A DNA stretch of 64,000 nucleotides, from contig NC_020062.1 of the NCBI RefSeq assembly GCF_000330885.1, positions 8,374 to 72,373 on the forward strand, read 5' to 3'. Each line of letters opens with the position of its first letter. The stretch's first letter is position 1. This stretch comes from Rhizobium tropici CIAT 899. Its GTDB lineage: Bacteria; Pseudomonadota; Alphaproteobacteria; Rhizobiales; Rhizobiaceae. Below are positions 7,794 to 16,752 of this stretch, in pieces. Position numbers and translations under genes: made by a program. Below the pieces are notes generated by a model that worked only from the letters and a program-made list of their open reading frames with translations, had not been told where the DNA came from and ran no database searches.

Positions 7794-9851
7794 ATGTCCA
7801 TGAAGCTTAAAAAACTGCCGACGTGGCATGAAGGCGAGACCTTTATCCAGGAAAAGCTCGGTGTAAAGGAACGCATGGCCGCTGTGGGCCAGCGCGTCGT
7901 TCGCGATTTCATGCCCGACCAGCATCGAGACTTCTACGCCCAACTGCCTTTCATCGTTCTTGGCAGCGTCGATCAAGCCGGTGACGCCTGGGCGACTTTT
8001 GTCGAAGGCCAGCCGGGTTTCATGTCGTCACCCTCTCCCGTCGTTTTGGACATTGCCGCGACCCGAGATCCGAGCGACCCAGCAAGCGAAGGACTGGCCG
8101 ACGGCTTGCCGATTGGTCTTCTCGGTATCGAGATGCACACGCGTCGCCGCAACCGCATGAATGGTTTTGTCTCGACGATCGATGGCGGTTTCCGCGTCGA
8201 TGTTGACCAGAGCTTCGGAAATTGCCCGCGCTACATTCAGCTGCGCGACTTCGCGTTCGAACGCCAGCCGGGAACTTTGTTTAAAGGTGAAGTTGAGGAG
8301 CTGCCTGCACTTGATGAGCAGGCGCGCACGGTTATCCGAGAAGCTGACGCGTTTTTCGTTGCCTCCTACGTCGATCGCGAAGACCGGCGCCAAGTGGACG
8401 TCTCACATCGCGGTGGAAACGCCGGATTTGTTCGCGTCGGTGACGACGGCATCCTGACAATCCCCGACTTCGATGGAAATCTCTTCTTCGCGACGCTCGG
8501 CAACATCCTGCTGAACGGAAAGGCGGGACTTCTGTTCGTGGATTTCAAAACGGGCGATATGCTGCAGATGACGGGGAAAGCCGAAGTCATTTTCGACTCG
8601 CCCGAGATCGCCGCCTTCCAGGGCACTGAGCGCTTTTGGACATTCAAGCCGACAAGCCTCGTTCGTCGCCGCAATGCACTGGCTTCGAGATGGGCTTTTC
8701 AGAAGGACGGCTGGTCGCCGAGTTCCCTGATGACGGGGAACTGGCAGCAAGCGGCCGATCGTCTCCGTGCCGCTGAGTTTGCCACAAGCTGGCGGCCAAT
8801 GACCGTCACCGCGATCGTCGATGAAAGCGCGACGATCAAGTCTTTCCATCTGCAGCCAGGTGATGGCGCAGGGCTACTCCCTCACAACGCCGGTCAGCAT
8901 CTACCCATACGTATAAAGCTGCCCGGCGAAGAAAAGGCTGTCATTCGCACCTACACGCTTTCGGTCGCGCCATCAGACCGGATCTACCGCATCAGCGTCA
9001 AGCGCGATGGTCGGGTATCTCAGTTTCTCCATGATTGTATTGCTGTCGGCGATGTCATCGAGGCGCGCGCGCCGGCCGGCGACTTCAGCATCGACGCCCG
9101 CGCGACACGCCCAGCGGTTCTTCTTGCAGGAGGCGTCGGCATCACGCCGCTGCTCGCGATGCTCCGTCATGTCGTTTACGAAGGGCTCCGCAAGCAGCGT
9201 GTCCGTCCGGTCACGTTGTTCTACGCAGCTCGCTCCAAGGCTGATCGACCGTTCGATAAAGAGATCGCCGACCTTATCGGTGCGACGAAGGGCGTCGTGC
9301 GCTTGGTCAGGGTCCTCAGTGACACCACGGATGCTGAAGAGGGCAGGGACTTCGACGCCGCAGGGCGGATCGATATGGCGATGCTGACGCGGTTTCTCCC
9401 CTTCAACGACTATGATTTCTACCTCTGCGGACCTGCACAGTTCACACAAGGACTCTATGACGGGCTGCGGACCCTCAACATTGCGGACGATCGCATCCAG
9501 GCTGAAGCTTTCGGTCCGTCGTCGCTGATCCGCACTGGGCAACCCACAGCAGCAGCCGCGTCTTCCGCCACACAGCCGTCGGAAAAGCCCGTACCCGTCG
9601 TATTCACGAATTCCCTGAAAGAAGCACGCTGGACACCTGGTTCCGGCACTCTCCTGGAACTTGCCGAGGCACGTGGCCTCGAGCCCGAGTTCAGTTGTCG
9701 GGAAGGAAACTGCGGGACGTGCCGGACGAAGCTCGTCGAGGGTGCTGTCGCGTACGTCAAGCAGCCCACCGCGAAGATCGACGCCGACGAAGTCCTACTC
9801 TGCTGCACCGTTCCCGCCGAACAGGAGGGCGGGCTGCAGCTTGCTGTTTGA
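7794..9851 (+). CDS. PNPOx-like / ferredoxin reductase / 2Fe-2S ferredoxin fusion flavoprotein
   Basis: This 685-aa soluble electron-transfer protein has three modules. Residues about 1-300 form a pyridoxamine-phosphate-oxidase-like FMN-binding split barrel. Residues about 325-590 are a ferredoxin-NADP reductase unit with an FAD-binding barrel (RTYTLSVAPSD) and an NAD-binding domain (LLAGGVGITPLLAML, FYLCGPAQF). The C-terminus is a plant-type 2Fe-2S ferredoxin with C635, C640, C643 and C670/C671. It probably passes electrons between NAD(P)H, flavin and the iron-sulfur centre; the final acceptor is unknown. The ATG at 7794 has GGAG eight bases upstream. An in-frame earlier start would overlap the GST gene and was rejected. 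Confidence 0.9.
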   Translation: MSMKLKKLPTWHEGETFIQEKLGVKERMAAVGQRVVRDFMPDQHRDFYAQLPFIVLGSVDQAGDAWATFVEGQPGFMSSPSPVVLDIAATRDPSDPASEGLADGLPIGLLGIEMHTRRRNRMNGFVSTIDGGFRVDVDQSFGNCPRYIQLRDFAFERQPGTLFKGEVEELPALDEQARTVIREADAFFVASYVDREDRRQVDVSHRGGNAGFVRVGDDGILTIPDFDGNLFFATLGNILLNGKAGLLFVDFKTGDMLQMTGKAEVIFDSPEIAAFQGTERFWTFKPTSLVRRRNALASRWAFQKDGWSPSSLMTGNWQQAADRLRAAEFATSWRPMTVTAIVDESATIKSFHLQPGDGAGLLPHNAGQHLPIRIKLPGEEKAVIRTYTLSVAPSDRIYRISVKRDGRVSQFLHDCIAVGDVIEARAPAGDFSIDARATRPAVLLAGGVGITPLLAMLRHVVYEGLRKQRVRPVTLFYAARSKADRPFDKEIADLIGATKGVVRLVRVLSDTTDAEEGRDFDAAGRIDMAMLTRFLPFNDYDFYLCGPAQFTQGLYDGLRTLNIADDRIQAEAFGPSSLIRTGQPTAAAASSATQPSEKPVPVVFTNSLKEARWTPGSGTLLELAEARGLEPEFSCREGNCGTCRTKLVEGAVAYVKQPTAKIDADEVLLCCTVPAEQEGGLQLAV

Positions 9852-9900
9852 AACCTGGATTGCTGCGTCCAGCGTACCGAATTGCCCCATGACACGACAG

Positions 9901-9930
9901 TAAGGGCGGGATCAGAGGTGCCGCCCCTTA
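9901..9930 (+). terminator. Hairpin between flavoprotein fusion and DUF1348 gene
   Basis: TAAGGGCGG at 9901-9909 pairs with CCGCCCCTTA at 9921-9930, with one bulged base and an 11-base loop. There is no proper T run after it, so it may separate transcripts only partly or stabilise the upstream message. Confidence 0.35.
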
Positions 9931-9969
9931 TTCCGCGCCTTTCTAACACCAACTCCAGAGGAGTCATCC

Positions 9970-10434
9970 ATGTCCCGTCCCCCGCTTCCCCCATTCACTG
10001 AACAGAGCGCAATCGAAAAGGTCCGTCTTGCCGAAGACGGCTGGAATAGCCGCGACCCCGCCAAGGTGGCGCTTGCCTATACGCTCGATACGCGTTGGCG
10101 CAACCGCGCCGAGTTCGCAAAGAACCGTGCCGAGGCCGAGGCCTTCTTGACCCGCAAGTGGAACAAGGAGCTCGACTATCGCCTGATCAAGGAATTATGG
10201 GCCTTCACCGGCAATCGTATCGCCGTCCGATATGCGTATGAATATCGCGACGACAGCGGCCAGTGGTTCCGCGCCTATGGCAACGAGAACTGGGAATTTG
10301 CCGAGGATGGCCTGATGCGGGAACGTCATGCAAGCATCAACGAACACCCGATTGCTGAAGCGGATCGCAAGTTTCGCTGGCCGCTTGGCCGCCGGCCGGA
10401 CGACCATCCGGGGTTGAGCGACTTTGGATTTTAG
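9970..10434 (+). CDS. DUF1348 / NTF2-like protein
   Basis: This 154-aa protein matches the DUF1348 branch of the NTF2-like (SnoaL-type) cone fold: a helical start with [16 protein letters not shown], then TRWRNRAEF, the central [15 protein letters not shown] strands, [12 protein letters not shown], and a C-terminal [10 protein letters not shown] tail. Such proteins are small ligand-binding or isomerase-like proteins; the specific function is unknown. AGAGGAG lies upstream of the ATG. Confidence 0.85.
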   Translation: MSRPPLPPFTEQSAIEKVRLAEDGWNSRDPAKVALAYTLDTRWRNRAEFAKNRAEAEAFLTRKWNKELDYRLIKELWAFTGNRIAVRYAYEYRDDSGQWFRAYGNENWEFAEDGLMRERHASINEHPIAEADRKFRWPLGRRPDDHPGLSDFGF

Positions 10435-10457
10435 CCCGCACATCGGGGAGATTGAAA

Positions 10458-10790
10458 ATGGTCGGCTTGTCCATTGATCCACGGGTGAGGCTTTCAATAG
10501 AGCTTGCTCTTGCGGGAACCAGCGCGGGCCAGCCCTTACTCGCGAAGCAGGAGGAAGCCGGTCGTGCCCTCGGCATGACCGGCGCTGAGATGGACGTTGC
10601 AAGGCGTGGTTCCAGCTTCGATTTCAAGATCTCGGTCGCGATCTCGCTTGCGCTGGATGCCTGCCGGGAAAGCCGCCAGCGCGCATTATGCGCTGGCCTT
10701 TCCGTAGAAGCCTGTGCGGAAATAGAACGCATTGCGCAAGCCATCCGCGCTAACCCAATCAACTTTGATATTTGGCGTGATGCCCCTTGA
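10458..10790 (+). CDS. AhpD/carboxymuconolactone-decarboxylase-like small protein
   Basis: This 110-aa all-helical protein continues the redox gene run 23 bases after the DUF1348 gene. Its helical pattern, LSIDPRVRLSIELALAG then KISVAISLALDACR, recalls AhpD-like (CMD) folds, but the CxxC pair of true AhpD peroxidase partners is absent (single C residues only). I give the fold as likely and the activity as unknown. The ATG at 10458 follows GGGGAG. An upstream TTG adds only two residues. Confidence 0.55.
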   Translation: MVGLSIDPRVRLSIELALAGTSAGQPLLAKQEEAGRALGMTGAEMDVARRGSSFDFKISVAISLALDACRESRQRALCAGLSVEACAEIERIAQAIRANPINFDIWRDAP

Positions 10791-10845
10791 GGCTTCGGTT
10801 TCGAGCACTTAAAGTATTGGAAAATCGAGCGCTTTGGGGGAGTGG

Positions 10846-11736
10846 ATGGACCGTTGGCAGGCAATGCGGATTTTCGTGAAGGTTGCTGAAACCGAAAGTT
10901 TCGCAGATACCGCTCGCCAGATGTTCATGAGCGCCCCGGCTGTCACTCGTGCAGTCGCGTCCCTGGAAGACCTGATCGGGGCTCGTCTCTTTGTCCGAAC
11001 AACTCGCTCAGTGAAGATGACCGAGGCCGGAGCGCGTTATTTTGACGATTGCCGCCGGATCCTGGCAGATATAGCAGAAGCGGAAGCGGCGGCCGGTGGT
11101 TCGTACGCCACCCCGACAGGAACTCTCTACATCACAGCATCAGTTTTATTTGGTCAGATGTATGTGCTTCCGATCGTGACGCGCTATCTCGACACATACT
11201 CCACGGTGAAGGCGAAGACGCTTTTCGTCGATCGGCCTGTTAATATCGTGGATGAAGGCATTGATGTGGCCATTCGCATTGGTCATCTCCCGGATTCAGG
11301 CCTTACCGCTGTCAAGGTGGGAACTGTTCGTCGCGTGATGTGTGGCTCGCCCAAGTACTTCGAACGCTACGGTGTTCCGAAATCGCCGGCCGATCTCAAA
11401 GACCACCGCATTGCTGCATCGACTGCAGCTTGGGCATCGCCTGAGTGGCGGTTTGCCGATGATCAGCGTGTAACGGTTGAGCCGGTTCTGCAATGCAATA
11501 CCAACGAAGCCGTTATCCATTCAGCACGCGAGGGATGGGGCCTCACAAGAGTGCTTCATTACCAAATTGGACCCGCATTGATGGCGGGAGAGTTACAGAT
11601 CGTACTCAGCGAGTACGAAGAACCGCCCATGCCCATTCACATACTGCATCCTGAGGGCCGGCATGCTCCTGCGAAGGTTCGGGCGTTTGTTGATATGGCT
11701 TCGGCCAGCCTCCGTGAGAACAGGCTTCTCAATTAG
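10846..11736 (+). CDS. LysR-family transcriptional regulator
   Basis: This 296-aa regulator has the N-terminal HTH (MRIFVKVAETESFADTARQ, LFVRTTRSVKMTEAG) and the effector-binding domain (DEGIDVAIRIGHLPDSGL). It follows the redox cluster 55 bases after the AhpD-like gene on the same strand, so it may be the cluster's own regulator. The ATG at 10846 follows GGGGGAG. Effector unknown. Confidence 0.92.
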   Translation: MDRWQAMRIFVKVAETESFADTARQMFMSAPAVTRAVASLEDLIGARLFVRTTRSVKMTEAGARYFDDCRRILADIAEAEAAAGGSYATPTGTLYITASVLFGQMYVLPIVTRYLDTYSTVKAKTLFVDRPVNIVDEGIDVAIRIGHLPDSGLTAVKVGTVRRVMCGSPKYFERYGVPKSPADLKDHRIAASTAAWASPEWRFADDQRVTVEPVLQCNTNEAVIHSAREGWGLTRVLHYQIGPALMAGELQIVLSEYEEPPMPIHILHPEGRHAPAKVRAFVDMASASLRENRLLN

Positions 11737-12082
11737 CCCTTTAAGTCACCGGAACAGACCCACATCCAACTGAGCTGAATGCCCGGTTTCGCCGCCGATT
11801 TGTGCCGGATCAACGTTGGAGCGGACACGAGAGCCCGGTTGTTACTAACAGCAATTGTTGCTGGGCAAGCCGATCGCGTTGGCTGCGATCTGGCCGAAAG
11901 AGACATTCACAAACGCCGACGCAACCGTCACGGTTCATCCAAATGACCGCTCAGTCCGGCCACACTCATATCACCAGACGTAATAATCCCTTGTCCAATA
12001 TGAACATTCTCCTTCCGCGCCGAAAAAGCGATGGTTGTTGCAGGCAATAAGCCGCCCGCAACCAGTCCTGAGGGGAACCACA
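11737..12082. other. Intergenic, no gene recognised
   Basis: These 346 bases separate the LysR gene from the epoxide-hydrolase-like gene. Short open frames here show no recognisable domain, and no hairpin terminator stands out. The hydrolase promoter presumably lies here. Confidence 0.3.
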
Positions 12083-13054
12083 ATGTCTCGCACTCTTGCC
12101 GCCCTGCTTCTCGCATCCGCCAGCATCTTTGTTACCGCCCCCGCAAGCATAGTCTTCGCCGAAACACCTGCGATCACTCAGCAGGCACCCGCGACGATCC
12201 ACTATCGCTCCGTGAAAATCGACGGCGTGAACGTGTTCTATCGCGAAGCAGGCCCAGCCGACGGCCCCGTCGTCGTCCTGCTTCACGGCTTTCCGACATC
12301 GTCTCATATGTTCCGCAACCTGATGCCGCTGCTCGCTGACCGCTACCGGGTCATCGCTCCTGACTATCCGGGCTTCGGTCAGAGCGACGCACCCGATCAC
12401 ACCAAGTTCGAATATTCCTTCGGCCACTATGCCGATATCGTCGATACGTTGCTGACCAAGCTCGGTGCCGCCAAGTATTCGATGTATGTCATGGATTATG
12501 GCGCACCGGTCGGCTACCGGCTGGCGCTCAAGCATCCGGATCGCGTCACGGGACTGATTGTCCAGAACGGCAATGCCTATGACGAAGGCATTCGCGATTT
12601 CTGGAACCCGATCCGCGCCTACTGGAAGTCGGGGGCGAAGAAGGATCGGGAGGCGCTCTCGGTGCTCGTCGCGCCGGAGACGACCAAGTTCCAGTATACC
12701 GATGGCGTCAAGGACCTGACCCGCATCAGCCCCGACAATTGGGTTCATGATCAGGCGCTGCTCGACCGGCCGGGTAACAAGGATATCCAGCTCGACCTGT
12801 TCTACGACTACCGCACCAACCTGCCGCTCTATCCGCAGTTCCAGGCGTTCTTCCGCGACCGCAGGCCGCCGACGCTGATCGTCTGGGGCAAGAATGACAA
12901 GATCTTCCCGGAAGAGGGCGCGCATCCCTATCTTCGCGATCTTCCCGAAGCAGAGTTCCATCTCCTTGATACTGGCCACTTTGCGCTTGAAGACAAGCTG
13001 GACGAGATGGCACCGCTGATCCGGAGTTTCCTCGATCGCAATGTCGCGAAATGA
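12083..13054 (+). CDS. Exported epoxide hydrolase-like alpha/beta hydrolase
   Basis: This 323-aa hydrolase has a Sec signal peptide (hydrophobic 5-19, cleavage after VFA at about 26), so it should act in the periplasm. The fold shows the oxyanion motif [10 protein letters not shown] (H68-G69), the nucleophile D138 in VMDYGAPVG and the base H299 in DTGHFALED. An aspartate nucleophile, instead of serine, places it with epoxide hydrolases and haloalkane dehalogenases. The DYG-type elbow and HGFP motif favour epoxide hydrolase. The ATG at 12083 follows GAGGGGA. An earlier ATG at 12035 would place 16 extra residues before the signal. Confidence 0.88.
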   Translation: MSRTLAALLLASASIFVTAPASIVFAETPAITQQAPATIHYRSVKIDGVNVFYREAGPADGPVVVLLHGFPTSSHMFRNLMPLLADRYRVIAPDYPGFGQSDAPDHTKFEYSFGHYADIVDTLLTKLGAAKYSMYVMDYGAPVGYRLALKHPDRVTGLIVQNGNAYDEGIRDFWNPIRAYWKSGAKKDREALSVLVAPETTKFQYTDGVKDLTRISPDNWVHDQALLDRPGNKDIQLDLFYDYRTNLPLYPQFQAFFRDRRPPTLIVWGKNDKIFPEEGAHPYLRDLPEAEFHLLDTGHFALEDKLDEMAPLIRSFLDRNVAK

Positions 13055-13478
13055 AAAAGCACGGGCTTCCTGCGCCGGTCGAGAATGGGCTCAGGAAGCC
13101 TCCACGGGGGAGGAGCATCACAATCGTGATGGACTTCGTTCACTGGCCCGTCTCCATCGAATGGGTTCTCACGCGCGTACCTGGGCCGTTTTCAGTATCA
13201 TTGTCGGTCCGGCCGGGTCTGCAGGCAGCTGGTGGTCCGCTTCCGAGGCACATGCTGGCTTTTCCGGAGAGCAAGCAGCCACTCGCGAAGAAGAATTTGC
13301 GGCAAGTATAGCCAATGAAAGACGGGATCGTTGGTTCGACTCTTCTCAAGAGCGTAGTATATTAGCTCAAGTTTTCGAAGTGGATCTCAACGGGATTATT
13401 ATTTAGAGCGCGATTCGCAGAAGTCCTTTGCGTACGCCGCACCCTCGCTTTCCATCCTCAGCAGGTCGTCACCGATCG
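13055..13478. other. Intergenic, no gene recognised
   Basis: These 424 bases lie between the converging hydrolase and giant-protein operons. Open frames exist on both strands but none has a family signature or a convincing ribosome-binding site. Confidence 0.3.
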
Positions 13479-16400
13479 CTAGACGACGCTGCTTCCGCCG
13501 AGGGTGGCTGCTAGGGTAGTGATGAAGCTTGCTCCGCCGCGCCCGTCCGGATCTGCGACATCGGCGGGATGGGCGATCACGGCGCCCGGAGCCGCTGGAT
13601 CTGGGCCTGGCCATAGGGCAAGCAGCTTTCCGCGGTTGGACTCGGCGGCGAGGGCATCAGCAAAGACTTCATGCGCGCTGACGGGCTGGTGAAGCCTGAC
13701 CCAATCGCCTGCCGGAGCGCCGACGGCATTTGCGGGCGCCCCGCCGCCCACAGGTGTCGGTCCAACACCCAGATGCAGTCCCATCAGCGCTTTTCGGTGC
13801 GCCCGGATAGTGACGCTGGCCCCGCGATCCATCTGCCAGTCGATAAGCGCAACATCGGTTGCACCGTCGAAGGTGAGGCCGCGTCGGCTGATCGAGGAAG
13901 TACCTTGCAGGCACCAGACGTCGTCGACGATCACTGTCGTACTGCGGATGGCCAGTGGCCGCCCCGGCATGCCCATCGGATGACCGATCACCACCCGCGG
14001 TCGCTGCCCGTTAAGGCCATCGACCATGCCTCCCGCCAGGGCGAGCGTTCGCGCCGCCTCGAGCCGGTTGGCATAGAAGAAGGTGGAAAAGGGCTCATAG
14101 CCCGTCACGAAGGGCGGTTCGCGCGGCACGAGGATAACCACGCGGAGGCGCGGTTCGATGGTTAACCGGTTGGCGAGCGCGCTAATGAGGTCTACAGCCG
14201 CTGCCGGGTCTTGCGGTGGACCGGCATCATGCGTCGTATGCGCCAGCAGCGGCGTCTCGATGTAAATGAGCTCGCGGGCGTGCGCGATGGCGCGACGGAG
14301 CGCCCATTGTGCGTCGCGACGACCATAGTTGGACGAGCGAAGCTCGCGCGCGATCTGCCGGTGCAGCTCGGGATCGTTCGGCGTCGATACCCAATTGCCG
14401 AGTTGCGTGGTGACCCAGTTGACCGCTGTCGCTATGTCGGTATCGGGGATAATCGCGAGCTCGGGTGTCTCGACATAGGCCGGCACGGTCTGCAGCACCG
14501 CTGCTGCGATGGTCGAAGGCACCGCCGGCGGGGCAGGCGGTACCGAGGTGGCGTTGGCCTGAAGCAGCACCCAATTGGTCGGCAGGCCGGCGATTGGTCC
14601 CGACGGGAAAGCTTGCGCAACGTCGGCAGTCGGCACTACCGGCCGCGCCCGGTGAGCCGCGGCGACCCACAGATCGAAACCGATCTGGCTGGTTGCGACA
14701 AGGCTCGGTGCATGCACTTCGTGCCACCCGCTGCCGCCGGGATTGGCGAGACGGGGAGCTTGGGCGTCGGCCTCACGTGTCAGCCATGCGCCAGTGAGCA
14801 TTGACCGGTAGAGATCGACGGCGGCTCCAGGCAGGAGCTGTAGCGCGAATATGCTGTCATTGCGCGACATGGTGGGCAACCGCGGCGCCTCGCGCGGATT
14901 GGCATCGGTCGAGAGATGGCGGACGACGCCCTGGATAAATGCAATCGGATCGCCAAGTGCTGCCGCGAGCGGAAACGGCCCGCGCGACGGCGCGCCGATC
15001 ATCGGATTGGACGCGGTACCGCGCCAGAACATCGCAGCGAGGATATTGGCAGGCGGCAGCGGAGGCGCGGGCACGTCAGCGCCGACAGTCAAATGCAGAT
15101 TGCCCATCAGCTTGACGCGCGGCACGGCGCCGACAGCAGTCAACCAGGTCAGCGCTGCGTCCATGCGCAGCGTGGTTGTGCCGCCGGGGCGAACAACGTT
15201 GGTACCCAGGCTAAAAGGATCGGTCAGTCGAACGGTATCGGTTGCCGCGCCGGTGGTGATGGTGGCGTTGCCGTCGGCGCGGCGCAGCAAGGGCTGCTCG
15301 TCCGGCGAAACCCCCATGAGAATCTGGATCGGATAGAAGCGCACGGCGACACCAGCTGGCAATCCCGCCGGCAAGGTAACGAGAATATCGTTGCTGCCGG
15401 CGATCCAATTGGCCACGGCGGTCCTGAGCGGCACCAGCGCAGCCATGACGCTCGCGTCGTTGCCCGGAACCGGCGTTGCGGCGGGTGCGATCGGCCAAGC
15501 GCCATTCGGCCCCGGAATATTCGGGAAAGGCCATTGACCAAGGTCAAAATAGGAGCTTGCGGCAAACATCGGCCCGGTTTGGAACGCTGCCGCCGGATTG
15601 CCTCCCTGTAGATTGAGGATGACTTGCCCGATCCAGCCGAGCGCCGAACGGCTTTCCGGGAGCAAGGTAATCGGGCTGCCTTCCCGGAGAATCGATGCCT
15701 GTGAGGCGTTGGTCCTGACGTCGACACCCGGCACGCCATCGCGCGCGGTGAGCGTGAGATTGCCCAGAAGGTGAAAGGTCGGGTCGCATACGGCGAGGCG
15801 CATCGTGTCTCGCGCCAGCGTTCGTGGACCGGCTGCCGGCCAGCTTAAGGGCAGGTTGTTCAACCGGCCCTGTACCTGCCAGCCAAAGCGGAGCAGCGCC
15901 GGCGTGGTCAAGGCGCTCTGCGCGCCGCTTGGATCGGCATCCGCGGCGATCATGGCCCCGTTCGGGAATGCATAAACCAGGCCGTCGCCGATATGCTGGC
16001 CCTGCGTCGGCGCGGCTCCGACTGCCCCTGGGGTATAGAGGCTGATACCGGTATTGATGCCGGGCGGATCCTGCCAGGGACGACCGTGCAGATCGACTGC
16101 GTGGACGAAGTTGCCAAGAGGGGCGAGGCCGGCGATGGCTGTCGGCGTCCCGGCTGGCGCTCCTGCGGGCATGGCGCCACTCGCGGCCGACGGCGGGGCA
16201 ATGATCGCCGCGACCGCCGCGGCGAAGGCGAAGGGATCGACCGAAAGGCCATGTTCGTCAAACATCGTTACGTTACCGGCCGGCATAACTTGCTCGCCGG
16301 CACCAGCGATCCAGGGCGTCGCGAAAGTTGTTCCGGGATTAGTGATTAGGATTATGGAAGGTACTGGCCGGATCGACCGGTCGGGCGGCGCTGCATTGGC

Positions 16401-16742
16401 TGGCTGCAAATTACTGACCATCAGGCGTTCGAGCCGCAGTCTCGCTTGAGGGTGAATGCGAAAGACCACGGCAGTGCCTGCGGTCGTCGGCCAGGGCGTA
16501 CCATCGATACCAGATAGTCCGAGCCCGGTGGGATTAGGCTCGGTGGCCAGAATGCCCGCAAGCGGGGCGTACCACTGTGCGGCGACGGTGAAGCTGAAAT
16601 TGGCGACGTTTGCCACTGGCAGCGCCTGCGTCCAGGCAGGCGCGAGCAGAGGACCTGCCAGACCGAGTGCCGCCAGCCCATCGCTATTCAGTCGCTGCCG
16701 GATGTCACCCTGACCTGCAATGGTTATCGGGGGTGTTGGCAT
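13479..16742 (-). CDS. Giant protein 3 of unknown function with degenerate phospholipase D-like C-terminus
   Basis: This 1087-aa protein is rich in Ala, Pro and Gly. No family was recognised for residues 1-800. Residues about 800-985 follow the course of one phospholipase D repeat: ARELIYIETPLL, RVVILVPREPP, then STTVIVDDVWCLQGTSS, DGATDVALID and KALMGLHLG. In true PLDs the third segment carries HxKxxxxD; here His and Lys are replaced (IRSTTVIVDD) and only the Asp is kept, so catalysis is doubtful. There is no signal peptide or membrane span. It starts 10 bases after the stop of giant protein 2, with AGGAG before the ATG. It is the last gene of the three-gene operon. Confidence 0.8.
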   Translation of the reverse strand: MPTPPITIAGQGDIRQRLNSDGLAALGLAGPLLAPAWTQALPVANVANFSFTVAAQWYAPLAGILATEPNPTGLGLSGIDGTPWPTTAGTAVVFRIHPQARLRLERLMVSNLQPANAAPPDRSIRPVPSIILITNPGTTFATPWIAGAGEQVMPAGNVTMFDEHGLSVDPFAFAAAVAAIIAPPSAASGAMPAGAPAGTPTAIAGLAPLGNFVHAVDLHGRPWQDPPGINTGISLYTPGAVGAAPTQGQHIGDGLVYAFPNGAMIAADADPSGAQSALTTPALLRFGWQVQGRLNNLPLSWPAAGPRTLARDTMRLAVCDPTFHLLGNLTLTARDGVPGVDVRTNASQASILREGSPITLLPESRSALGWIGQVILNLQGGNPAAAFQTGPMFAASSYFDLGQWPFPNIPGPNGAWPIAPAATPVPGNDASVMAALVPLRTAVANWIAGSNDILVTLPAGLPAGVAVRFYPIQILMGVSPDEQPLLRRADGNATITTGAATDTVRLTDPFSLGTNVVRPGGTTTLRMDAALTWLTAVGAVPRVKLMGNLHLTVGADVPAPPLPPANILAAMFWRGTASNPMIGAPSRGPFPLAAALGDPIAFIQGVVRHLSTDANPREAPRLPTMSRNDSIFALQLLPGAAVDLYRSMLTGAWLTREADAQAPRLANPGGSGWHEVHAPSLVATSQIGFDLWVAAAHRARPVVPTADVAQAFPSGPIAGLPTNWVLLQANATSVPPAPPAVPSTIAAAVLQTVPAYVETPELAIIPDTDIATAVNWVTTQLGNWVSTPNDPELHRQIARELRSSNYGRRDAQWALRRAIAHARELIYIETPLLAHTTHDAGPPQDPAAAVDLISALANRLTIEPRLRVVILVPREPPFVTGYEPFSTFFYANRLEAARTLALAGGMVDGLNGQRPRVVIGHPMGMPGRPLAIRSTTVIVDDVWCLQGTSSISRRGLTFDGATDVALIDWQMDRGASVTIRAHRKALMGLHLGVGPTPVGGGAPANAVGAPAGDWVRLHQPVSAHEVFADALAAESNRGKLLALWPGPDPAAPGAVIAHPADVADPDGRGGASFITTLAATLGGSSVV

Positions 16743-16752
16743 CGCGTGCTCC

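Noticed and set aside
13041..13406. 121-codon plus-strand frame after the epoxide hydrolase
   Set aside because: No recognisable domain, odd start inside the upstream gene, and competing frames on both strands.
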